NCBI GenBank assembly: GCA_012030815.1
Contig: JAAUVF010000031.1
Location: forward strand, 1 to 8,419
Source of the DNA: Nanobdellota archaeon
GTDB taxonomy: Archaea > Thermoproteota > Nitrososphaeria > Nitrososphaerales > Nitrosopumilaceae
Direction of reading: 5' to 3'
DNA: 8,419 bases
Both the position numbers and the translations under genes were made by a program. Numbering within the stretch: position 1 is the stretch's first letter; each line of letters opens with the position of its first letter. Below, one piece after another: positions 1-6,334 of this stretch. The notes beneath the pieces are model-generated. The model saw only the letters and a program-made list of their open reading frames with translations. It did no database searches and was not told the DNA's origin.

Positions 1-1
1 T

Positions 2-154
2 ACAGACGGTTGTCCAGACACAAGTCCCATAAATGAACCTTTAAAATCAGAGCCTGAATCTGATAATACTCTTTTACAATGGACTGCAGTAATTGCTGCA
101 TTAATTACTGCTGCAGGAGCTGTAGGGGCTGCAAAATTCAAAAAATCATCCTAG
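2..154 (+). CDS. C-terminal fragment of a membrane-anchored surface protein (5' truncated)
   Basis: The frame is open from the window edge to a TAG at 152-154 and gives the last 50 residues of a larger protein. The segment begins with a polar, Pro/Glu/Ser-rich linker (contains CPDTSPINEP and SEPESDN). A single hydrophobic stretch follows, about residues 26-43, starting LLQWTAVIAALITAAG, and the tail is short and basic (KFKKSS). A linker, one transmembrane helix and a positive cytoplasmic tail are typical of archaeal exported proteins anchored at the C terminus, with the bulk outside the cell. The functional domains lie outside the window, so no family can be named. It has no PEFG or PGF motif before the helix, so nothing visible suggests sortase processing. 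Confidence 0.75.
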   Translation, partial: TDGCPDTSPINEPLKSEPESDNTLLQWTAVIAALITAAGAVGAAKFKKSS

Positions 155-169
155 ATTCTGTGTTTACTA

Positions 170-175
170 TTTTTT
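170..175 (+). terminator. oligo-T terminator candidate
   Basis: Six consecutive T residues lie 16 bases after the stop codon of the surface-protein fragment. Archaeal RNA polymerase often terminates at oligo-T tracts without a hairpin. T-runs are common in this AT-rich DNA, so the call rests mainly on position. Confidence 0.3.
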
Positions 176-219
176 ATTAACCAAACATTTAATGCCGAAA
201 ATTCTTTTTATGAAAATAA

Positions 220-273
220 TTGGTTTGCACGCCAACAATCCAGAAGGAATCATCCAACGATGGTTCTTTCTGG
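220..273 (+). other. two tandem RNA stem-loops, the second a 15-bp hairpin
   Basis: The first stem-loop pairs 220-224 with 231-235 (5 bp, one G-U) around a 6-nt loop. Four bases later a much stronger one pairs 240-254 with 259-273 around a CAAC loop at 255-258. Its arms give 15 consecutive pairs when read as plus-strand RNA: 13 Watson-Crick and 2 G-U wobbles (246 with 267, 250 with 263). Read as minus-strand RNA the two wobbles become A-C mismatches, so the fold favours a plus-strand transcript. The hairpin buries the ATG at 260 and ends 7 bases before the ATG at 281. It could be a structured untranslated region, a small RNA, or one copy of a palindromic repeat. No second copy is seen in the window. 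Confidence 0.5.
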
Positions 274-280
274 CATTTTA

Positions 281-436
281 ATGAGGTTTGAACTTTTGTT
301 ATCTTATTCATTTTCTAACTTGTTTTTATACACTATAGAAATTGGTGACGTAGCCTTTGTATCTGCTGTATTGGTGATATCTGGGGCTGTATGTATTAAA
401 ATCATTAAAAATAGAAAATTTAGAAAAAATTCATAA
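281..436 (+). CDS. possible 51-residue single-pass membrane protein
   Basis: The ORF runs from ATG 281 to TAA 434-436. The product begins MRFELLLSYSFSN, has a hydrophobic span around residues 23-41 (VAFVSAVLVISGAVCI) and ends in a strongly basic tail (KIIKNRKFRKNS). This resembles a small C-terminally anchored membrane protein. An in-frame ATG at 260 would add 7 residues, but that ATG sits inside the right arm of the 240-273 hairpin, so 281 is preferred. The frame is open all the way back to the TAG at 152-154, 94 codons in all, which is unusual in DNA this AT-rich and supports some coding role. No start codon (ATG, GTG or TTG) occurs before 260. I do not recognise a family, and no clear TATA box lies at the expected distance. 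Confidence 0.35.
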   Translation: MRFELLLSYSFSNLFLYTIEIGDVAFVSAVLVISGAVCIKIIKNRKFRKNS

Positions 437-442
437 ATTTCT

Positions 443-461
443 AAAAACAAAACCTGTTTTT
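443..461 (+). terminator. terminator-like hairpin with U-rich arm
   Basis: A perfect 7-bp inverted repeat (AAAAACA at 443-449 and TGTTTTT at 455-461) surrounds a 5-base loop. It lies 7 bases after the TAA of the small ORF and upstream of the promoter of the next gene. The right arm supplies a run of five T. Position and shape suit transcript termination, but the stem is A-T rich and weak. Confidence 0.35.
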
Positions 462-481
462 CTTATATTGTTACTCTAAGT

Positions 482-489
482 TATTATAT
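482..489 (+). promoter_or_regulatory. TATA box for the gene at 511
   Basis: The sequence TATTATAT lies 22-29 bases before the ATG at 511. This is the spacing expected when transcription begins at or next to the start codon (leaderless mRNA). No purine-rich Shine-Dalgarno element is visible before this ATG, which agrees. Confidence 0.5.
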
Positions 490-510
490 TCAAACAAACT
501 CATATTTTTA

Positions 511-834
511 ATGCATATGGAGTATGAAGAATTTGATTCGATTCAAGATTTTTTCATGTATATGGCAGCAGCAGCACCACCAATGAAAAATACAATGCCT
601 GTAAATTCGTATAAGGGTTACATTATGGCATTTATTCCACTCAGTCCTTCAACTGGAGATTCATATCTTATGATATATGCCAAGGGCACACTTGAATCTG
701 GAATTTATGAATTTGATATAGCTTCAAAATCTTTCAAGAAAGTAAACGCTATTGAAAGAGCAGATAAAAATTACTTTATTTCTTTAACACCAAAAAGTAA
801 TACTATAGCTGATGAAGCAATTAAAAATCTATAA
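511..834 (+). CDS. hypothetical protein, 107 residues
   Basis: This is an intact small ORF. I do not recognise the family. The product looks soluble: there is no signal peptide and no convincing transmembrane helix. It has an acidic N terminus (MHMEYEEFDSIQDFF), an Ala/Pro patch at about residues 19-24 (AAAAPP), then alternating hydrophobic and polar stretches suggesting a small beta-rich fold (GYIMAFIPL, SYLMIYAKG, GIYEFDI). ATG 511 is chosen because a TATA box lies about 25 bases upstream; ATG 517 in the same frame is the alternative. Its stop at 832-834 interlocks with the end of the convergent radical SAM gene (6-base overlap), so the two genes meet tail to tail with no terminator between them. 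Confidence 0.65.
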   Translation: MHMEYEEFDSIQDFFMYMAAAAPPMKNTMPVNSYKGYIMAFIPLSPSTGDSYLMIYAKGTLESGIYEFDIASKSFKKVNAIERADKNYFISLTPKSNTIADEAIKNL

Positions 835-2443
835 TTTCTTTGTCTGAATCTTTGGGGCAGTAACTGATCTACTTCTTGCATATTTGTCTATGATTTCATC
901 TGGAGTTCTTCCATTGAATAGATCCTTACATAACCCTCTGAGATATCTCATGATTGCCCAAGTACCTGCTTTTAGAATTCCATACATGAATACTTTCATT
1001 GGAGGCCCATATGTTTTATTTCTAAGTATAATTGGAATGATATCATTAATTACTCGAAGATTATTCTCCCAACATTTCCAAAACAATGTGAATTGAGCCT
1101 CATTCAAATTTCCAAAATGCATGGAGTTCTTTTCACTAAAGTCTTGGTATAGTAATGGCGCAACCAATCCTCTAAAATTCATTTCTCTAAAGTCACTCAT
1201 CATATCAATTGTATATTGAATATCATCTGGAGTTTCATCTGGCCATCCTATGATGATTGTTGCTGCAGGGAACCAATGGTTGTCATTTAATATTTTTGCT
1301 CCCTCTCTTACTACGCTACCCCATTCTTCAGGGGCAAAGTGGTCTTGTTTTTACACCCAGATGTTTTTTTACCATGTTTGGAGCAACTGTTTCAATTCCC
1401 AAATTTGTTGCAAGCCATCTACCTGTTTCATCTTGTTTGTTTATGCTTGAAATTTGACGCATTAACTCTGGATCAGCTGCAACTGCTGAGAAAGTCATAT
1501 GTGTAGTGCCAATAAAATTTGCTCCTAATCCTTTAAGACCTCTCCATAATTCTGTAATTGCATCTCTGTTTGGAATAAAATCTCTATTATCACATCCATA
1601 AAGCAACATCTCATCAGAATGTAACCAAATAGAATCAAATCCATAATCTAAGTTAATCTTTGCTTCGTACTGTAATCTTTCTAATGGCAAATCTTTCTTT
1701 GATCTTTTATTTACATCACAAAAATCACATCCTCTACCACATCCTCTCATTGCTTCAATGAGTGAGTTTATTGTTGGTCCTTCTATGACTGGAATATTTT
1801 GTATATTTTTTACAAAACAATGCATTAATTCAGGAGCATCGCCTTTTTCCAAATCATGAAATAAATCTAATGCTAACTCATCAGCTTCTCCTACAACCAC
1901 AGTATCTATTCCATGAATTTGCATTCTATCTGATTTTGCAAGTTCCCATGCCCCATTTCCACCAACTACAACATGAAAATCGTATTTTCTTTTTAACTGA
2001 ATAATATTGGCACACATTTTTTTAAATTTCATAGCAACATAAGATAATTTTTCAGGTGACATTGTTGTTGTTACTGGTGCCATTCCTAAAGGATCCATCA
2101 CATTGATTCCAACTACTTTAGTATCTGGCCCAATTGATTTTTCTAACATTTCTGGATTTGCAATGAACACTTCATCTCTTTTGTAACCTTGAAGCAATGC
2201 ACTCTCAACTCTTCGTAATCCAACTTGAGCCACTTTGGATTCCCCTGTAATTGGATCTGTTTCTACTGGTGGACAGAAAACTTTGTCAAAAACCCATTCT
2301 GGAAGTACTTCGTATGGCCCACACGCAATAAACCCATATAGAAAATTCCCTCTATAATTTGTCATTAAACTACGATCAGCAGTTAGAACAATTCGTTTTC
2401 CAGCCAATATTAACAAGATTCGTTCTTGTATGCTATATATCAT
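829..2443 (-). CDS. B12-binding-type radical SAM protein, possible GDGT ring synthase (Grs)-like; one frameshift
   Basis: Predicted radical SAM enzyme with an N-terminal cobalamin-binding-like domain. That domain (about residues 15-200) starts KRIVLTADRSLM and shows Rossmann-type strands (VVVGGNGAWEL near 158-168, DTVVVGEAD near 180-188). The radical SAM cluster motif CGRGCDFC supplies Cys235, Cys239 and Cys242 in CxxxCxxC spacing. The C-terminal part (GPPMKVFMYGILKAG) is partly hydrophobic. The frame breaks near residue 371 at 1331-1339. Removing one base from the minus-strand CCACTTTGCCCC gives an uninterrupted reading into the downstream segment (EEWGSVVREGAK, then TIIIGWPDETPDD) and a protein of about 537 residues, so an indel error is likely. 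The gene is last in the mdh-larB operon, 47 bases after larB. The LTADR-type N terminus resembles archaeal B12-binding radical SAM proteins, a class that includes the GrsA/GrsB enzymes that add cyclopentane rings to tetraether lipids. That identity is inference. The start could also lie a few codons downstream. Confidence 0.75.
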
Positions 2444-2490
2444 TTACGAGGTTAATTGGCAGATAATTTTCTAAAGTTTCAAAATTACTG

Positions 2491-3279
2491 TTATTTTGTT
2501 CTACTTTTTCGTATTGTTCTATTTGCTATATTTGCAGATATTGCACCCGCTGCAATTCCATTATCGATGTTGACTACCGATAATCCCAATGAACAACTTT
2601 GTAACATTGAGGCAAGAGCTGCAATTCCCTTTCCACCATAACCATATCCTACAGAAGTAGGTATTCCGATTACTGGAATATCTACCATTGATGAAACTAA
2701 CGTTGCTAGTGCTCCTTCCATTCCAGCTACTACAATTATACAATCAACATCTTCTTTTATCATCTCTTTTAAAATTGGAAATATTCTCTGAATTCCAGCT
2801 ACTCCTACATCATAGCTTGAAATGCATTTGCAATTCATTGCTTCGCACATCAATCTTGCTTCTTCAGCAACCCCTATATCTGATGTTCCGGCTGCCAATA
2901 TGCCTACTTTTCCACCTTTGAATTCAATGGGTTTTTTGAAAAGTACTAATGTTGATGAATTTTTTCCATCTTTAATTTTTTATTTTTAATTTTTTGCATA
3001 CGTAATAATTTTTGGATAGTCATCTTTTTTGATTCTTGACACTACGACCGAATTTGTTTTCTCTAATGTTTTTTGAATTATTTTTTTTAATCTCATCTGT
3101 TTTTTTACTTTCTGCAAAAATTACTTCTGGTATTCCCTTACGCTCTTTTCTGTTAATATCGATTTTTGCTATGCCTTCTATCTCCTCAATTGAATACAAA
3201 GATAGTAGTTTTTTGCTTTATCTGATGAAATTTTTCCTTTTTCCAACGACTTTAAAATTTCATGAATTTCCAATAACAT
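2491..3279 (-). CDS. larB: LarB, nickel-pincer nucleotide biosynthesis carboxylase/hydrolase; homopolymer frameshifts
   Basis: LarB carboxylates the pyridinium ring of nicotinic acid adenine dinucleotide and hydrolyses the phosphoanhydride, the first step to the NPN cofactor. The C-terminal half has the PurE-like LarB signatures: AAGTSDIGVAEEA, YDVGVAGIQRIF, VAGMEGALATLV, PTSVGYGYGGKG, and MLQSC followed by VVNIDNG. The Cys of MLQSC matches the conserved LarB active-site cysteine. The N-terminal half carries the usual leader (MLLEIHEILKSLEKGKISS) and NRKERKGIPEVIFAE, but is split by indels in T-runs of the plus strand: one base missing at 3209-3214, one extra at 3081-3088, and a compensating pair near 2976-2995 that leaves two in-frame TAA codons. 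The indels sum to zero: the 789-base span is 263 codons, giving the family's normal length of about 262 residues. The start at 3279 lies 27 bases after the mdh stop, so the two are probably co-transcribed. Confidence 0.88.
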
Positions 3280-3306
3280 TTCATATTTGTTTGAATAAAA
3301 AAATGC

Positions 3307-4221
3307 TTAGATTTGTATGCCTGAAATTGCACTTTTTACATTTTGTATGCCTGCATCAAACGCTTGTTTTTCTTCAGCATTTAGATCTAATTCAATTATT
3401 TTTTCAACACCTTTCTTTCCAATCACTGCAGGAACTCCAATTGTAACATCTGAATGACCATATTCTCCATCAAGATATGTTGCAACTGGTATCACTTGCT
3501 TTCTATCTCTTACAACTGATTCAATCATTGCAGAAATTGCATTTCCTGGCGCATGTACTGTTGCACCCTTTAATTCAATAACCTTAGCTGCCACCTGTTT
3601 TGTATTTTGAACAATCTCGTCTAGTTTTTGTTTTGGTAGAAATGAAGAAAGTGGAATTCCTGAAACTGAGGAGAATCTTGGTAGGGGCAACATGTTTTCT
3701 CCATGTTCTCCAATTACAAGTGCTCTGATGGAATCACGAGAATGTCCTGTGGCTTCATGGATAAATTGTCTAAATCTAGATAAATCTAGCATTCCACCCA
3801 TTCCGAAAACTCTACTTTTATCAAATCCTGAAACCTTGTAAGTGATGTATGCCATCGGATCAAGTGGATTTGTTACCGGAATTATCATAGAATCGTTAGC
3901 ATATTTTTTAATATTTTCAACGACACTCTTAACAATCGTTGCATTAATTTTTAAAAGATCCATTCTTGTCATTCCAGGCTTTCTTCCAGAACCTGCTACT
4001 ACTACTACTATCTTAGAACCTTTCATATCTTCAAAATTGTTAGAGCCATTCACTTCTACATCAATTCCCTGTTCTGATAACATGTGATTGATATCCATTG
4101 CTTCCCCTTGTGGCAATCCTGTTGCAACATCAAGTAATAGTATTTGATCATCTAATCGCTTTAATGCTGAGAATAATGCTGCATCTCCTCCAACTTTTCC
4201 TGAACCTATAATTGTAATCAT
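3307..4221 (-). CDS. mdh: NAD-dependent malate dehydrogenase (LDH-like fold)
   Basis: Interconverts malate and oxaloacetate with NAD(H) in the cytoplasm. The 304-residue length is normal for the family. The Rossmann motif GSGKVGG is at residues 6-12, with Asp31 at the end of the second strand favouring NAD over NADP. The mobile loop GRKPGMTR (79-86) carries Arg80 and Arg86; an Arg where lactate dehydrogenases have Gln is the classic marker of malate specificity. VTNPLD contains Asn118, LDLSRFR contains Asp146 and Arg149, and IGEHGE contains the catalytic His173. The frame is intact, unlike its neighbours. It is the first gene of the minus-strand operon, with a TATA-like box about 26 bases before the ATG, so a leaderless message is likely. 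Malate dehydrogenase serves central carbon metabolism, but co-transcription with larB may point to a link with NPN-dependent hydroxyacid chemistry. Confidence 0.93.
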   Translation of the reverse strand: MITIIGSGKVGGDAALFSALKRLDDQILLLDVATGLPQGEAMDINHMLSEQGIDVEVNGSNNFEDMKGSKIVVVVAGSGRKPGMTRMDLLKINATIVKSVVENIKKYANDSMIIPVTNPLDPMAYITYKVSGFDKSRVFGMGGMLDLSRFRQFIHEATGHSRDSIRALVIGEHGENMLPLPRFSSVSGIPLSSFLPKQKLDEIVQNTKQVAAKVIELKGATVHAPGNAISAMIESVVRDRKQVIPVATYLDGEYGHSDVTIGVPAVIGKKGVEKIIELDLNAEEKQAFDAGIQNVKSAISGIQI

Positions 4222-4243
4222 AAATAAAACTGAAAAATTTCAA

Positions 4244-4251
4244 TAATTAAA
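4244..4251 (-). promoter_or_regulatory. TATA box for the mdh-larB-radical SAM operon
   Basis: Read on the minus strand this is TTTAATTA, lying 23-30 bases before the mdh ATG (4221). The spacing fits a leaderless archaeal transcript. The match to a strong TATA box is moderate. Confidence 0.45.
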
Positions 4252-4253
4252 TC

Positions 4254-4268
4254 TAATGAAATTCATTA
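4254..4268. promoter_or_regulatory. 15-base perfect dyad, candidate shared operator
   Basis: TAATGAA-A-TTCATTA is a perfect 7+1+7 inverted repeat. It lies between the two outward-facing TATA boxes of the divergent mdh/larB and larC/larE operons. On the minus side it starts 3 bases beyond the TATA box, overlapping the TFB recognition (BRE) region, so a bound dimeric regulator could control that promoter directly and perhaps both. A-T-rich palindromes arise easily in such DNA, so the function is inference from position. Confidence 0.4.
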
Positions 4269-4283
4269 TCTATTTAGACAGAA

Positions 4284-4291
4284 TTTATATG
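4284..4291 (+). promoter_or_regulatory. TATA box for the larC-larE-desulfurase operon
   Basis: TTTATATG lies 23-30 bases before the larC ATG at 4314. This matches the archaeal TATA consensus and the leaderless spacing seen at other genes here. It also supports 4314 as the true larC start even though the frame breaks soon after. Confidence 0.6.
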
Positions 4292-4313
4292 CATTTTTGA
4301 TAATTTTTAATCT

Positions 4314-5550
4314 ATGGTTATCGTTATAGATCCTCAAATTGCAGGCATATCTGGTGATATGATTCTTTGCTCTTTAGTGGATTTAGGAGCAAATAAAGTC
4401 AAAATTATTAACGGTATTAAGCAATCTGAAAAATTTCTACCAAATTCTGTTATTAAACAAATTGATTTTAAAAAATAGAGAAACATGGAATAGAATCCAC
4501 GTCCCTCTTTTTAGAAATTGATGAACATATTCATGAAAGAAAAGGCACTGAAATAAAAAAGCAATTATGGATTCCGCTGAAGAACTTGGCCTTTCTAATA
4601 TGGCAAAATCTTTTGCAGAATCCTGCATTGATACTTTGATTTCATCTGAATCTCAAATTCACGGATTGCCTTTTGAATCAGTTCATTTTCATGAAGCGTC
4701 TAGTATTGATACTTTGATAGATATTGTTGGAACTGCAATAGCTATGGATGATTTAGGTTTGTTTGATGAAGATATTATTTGCATGTCTGTTGCCGTAGGT
4801 GGAGGAACTGTAACATTTTCTCATGGTACTATGTCTAATCCTGCAAGCGCAATTCTTCAAATTTTAAAGAATTCTCATCTATCAATTCATGGCAGCCAAA
4901 TAAAAGATGAATTAACTACTCCTACAGGTGCCAGTATTCTCGTAAATCTTACAAAAACTTCAATGGATTATTACCCATCTATGGAAATTACATCCATTGG
5001 ATATGGTGCTGGGAAAAAAGATTTTGATTCAATCTCAAACGTGTTGAAAATTGTTAAAGGAATTCAAAAAAATAATTTTCAATTGGATTCAGTTAAAATT
5101 CTGGAGACTAATGTTGATGATGTATCTGGAGAAATCATGGGCAATTTAATTGAAAAAATTATGAATAATGGTGCTAGAGATGTTTCTATTTACAATGGAA
5201 TTACAAAGAAAGGAAGACCAACAAATCTCATATCTGTAATATGTGATGATTCTTCAATAAATGAAATAATGGAACTTTTAGTAATTGAAACAGGAACTTT
5301 GGGAATACGCGTGAGTACTTCAGACCGTTTTATTGTTCCTAGAAAAACTTATGAAACTAAATTAATTCTTAATGGTGCAGAATTTTTAGTAAAATACAAA
5401 GTTTCAACTTTTAAAGGAATAAACAGCTTTAAAATTGAATTTGATGATTTAAAATTAATCTCAAACACATTAAACAAGTCAATAAAGGAAACAGAATCAT
5501 TGATTAGAAAAGAAATCATGCAATTGGATGTTAAATATGACCAAGTTTGA
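4314..5550 (+). CDS. larC: LarC, NPN nickel insertase; two homopolymer frameshifts near the N terminus
   Basis: LarC inserts nickel into the dithiolated pyridinium precursor in a CTP-dependent reaction, the last step of NPN synthesis. The N terminus has the family signature AGISGDM (residues 10-16). Later come VHFHEASSIDTLIDIVG, DELTTPTGASILV, the C-terminal-domain motif ETNVDDVSGEIMG, KKGRPTNLISVIC and TGTLGIRVS, all typical of LarC. Two A-runs each lack one base: near 4471-4476, where the frame reaches a TAG, and near 4556-4561. Adding both back links the start at 4314 to the long frame and gives about 412 residues, the normal size. The 3' end overlaps larE by 23 bases (14 if larE starts at 5537), indicating translational coupling. 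In Lactobacillus plantarum LarC is made from two frames by programmed frameshifting, but at a different place, between the two domains. Confidence 0.9.
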
Positions 5551-6334
5551 TAATCTGGTTGATTGGTTTGAAACCAAGAAAAAAGTAATGATTGCTCTTT
5601 CTGGTGGAGTTGATAGTGCTCTTGTAGCATATGCTGCATTTCAAAAGTTAGGCAAATCTGCAATTGCAGTTACTGCTGACTACAAAACTCTGTCAAAAGA
5701 AGAACTAGAAACTGCCAAACAAATTTGTTCAGAGATAGGAATTCAACAAATTCTTTTAGATTACGATGAGCTTCAAAATGAAGAATTTGTCAAAAATTCA
5801 TCTGATCGTTGTTTTCATTGCAGATTGGAATTAGGGGATCATTTGATTGCTTTAGCAAACAAACATGATGTTAAACTAATTGTTGATGGAACTAATCTTG
5901 ATGATTTAGGTGAATACCGTCCAGGTATTGAAGCACTAAAAAGAAACGGCATTAGGAGTCCTCTTGTAGAAACCAATTTTACAAAAAATGAAATTCGAGA
6001 AACTGCAAAACTAATTGGATTATCTGTATATGATAAACCATCTAATTCCTGTCTAGCTTCGCGTATTCCTTGGGGCCAGCGAGTCACAAATGAAAAATTA
6101 ACTCGAATTGAATTGGGAGAAACATTTGTTAAACAAATTGCAAATGTAAGACAAGTTAGAGTTAGAGATCTAAACGGTATTGCTAAAATTGAAGTAGAGA
6201 AAGATCAAATTCCACTTTTTCAAGGAGATATATTGGAAAAAATTTCCAAAAAATTAATACTGATTGGCTTTTTATCTGTTCAAATTGATCCTGATGGATA
6301 TAGACCTGGAAAAATTAACGTGATTGCAGATTGA
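5528..6334 (+). CDS. larE: LarE, ATP-dependent sulfur insertase for NPN cofactor, three-cysteine type
   Basis: LarE adenylates and then thiolates the pyridinium carboxylates of the LarB product. The product is 268 residues, normal for the family, with an intact frame. It has the PP-loop ATP-pyrophosphatase motif SGGVDS (25-30), the DGTNLDD segment (120-126), and the conserved [14 protein letters not shown] with Cys175, which matches the sulfur-donating Cys176 of the L. plantarum enzyme. It also has a CxxC at Cys95 and Cys98 ([10 protein letters not shown]). Three such cysteines are the hallmark of LarE proteins that bind a [4Fe-4S] cluster and use sulfide catalytically rather than losing their own cysteine sulfur. 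The start at 5528 overlaps larC; ATG 5537 is an alternative. The 3' end overlaps the cysteine desulfurase start by 4 bases (TTGA), fitting a direct sulfur-supply role for that gene. Confidence 0.93.
   Translation: MLNMTKFDNLVDWFETKKKVMIALSGGVDSALVAYAAFQKLGKSAIAVTADYKTLSKEELETAKQICSEIGIQQILLDYDELQNEEFVKNSSDRCFHCRLELGDHLIALANKHDVKLIVDGTNLDDLGEYRPGIEALKRNGIRSPLVETNFTKNEIRETAKLIGLSVYDKPSNSCLASRIPWGQRVTNEKLTRIELGETFVKQIANVRQVRVRDLNGIAKIEVEKDQIPLFQGDILEKISKKLILIGFLSVQIDPDGYRPGKINVIAD

Noticed and set aside
192..281. 29-codon ORF (MPKILFMKIIGLHANNPEG...) whose TAA overlaps the ATG at 281
   Set aside because: It is very short, in a different frame from the open 94-codon frame, and runs through the strong hairpin. 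The stop-start overlap is suggestive but probably chance.
884..1457. Plus-strand ORFs of 66-70 codons opposite the radical SAM gene
   Set aside because: They lie antisense to a gene with clear motifs, and their translations show no recognisable domains.
3036..3446. 136-codon plus-strand ORF opposite the larB start and mdh end
   Set aside because: The product is a Leu/Phe-rich shadow of A-rich minus-strand coding sequence. The minus strand carries the larB N-terminal signature and mdh C terminus at the same place.
4437..4628. Minus-strand 63-codon ORF over the larC 5' part
   Set aside because: It is antisense to the reconstructed larC frame and shows no domain features.
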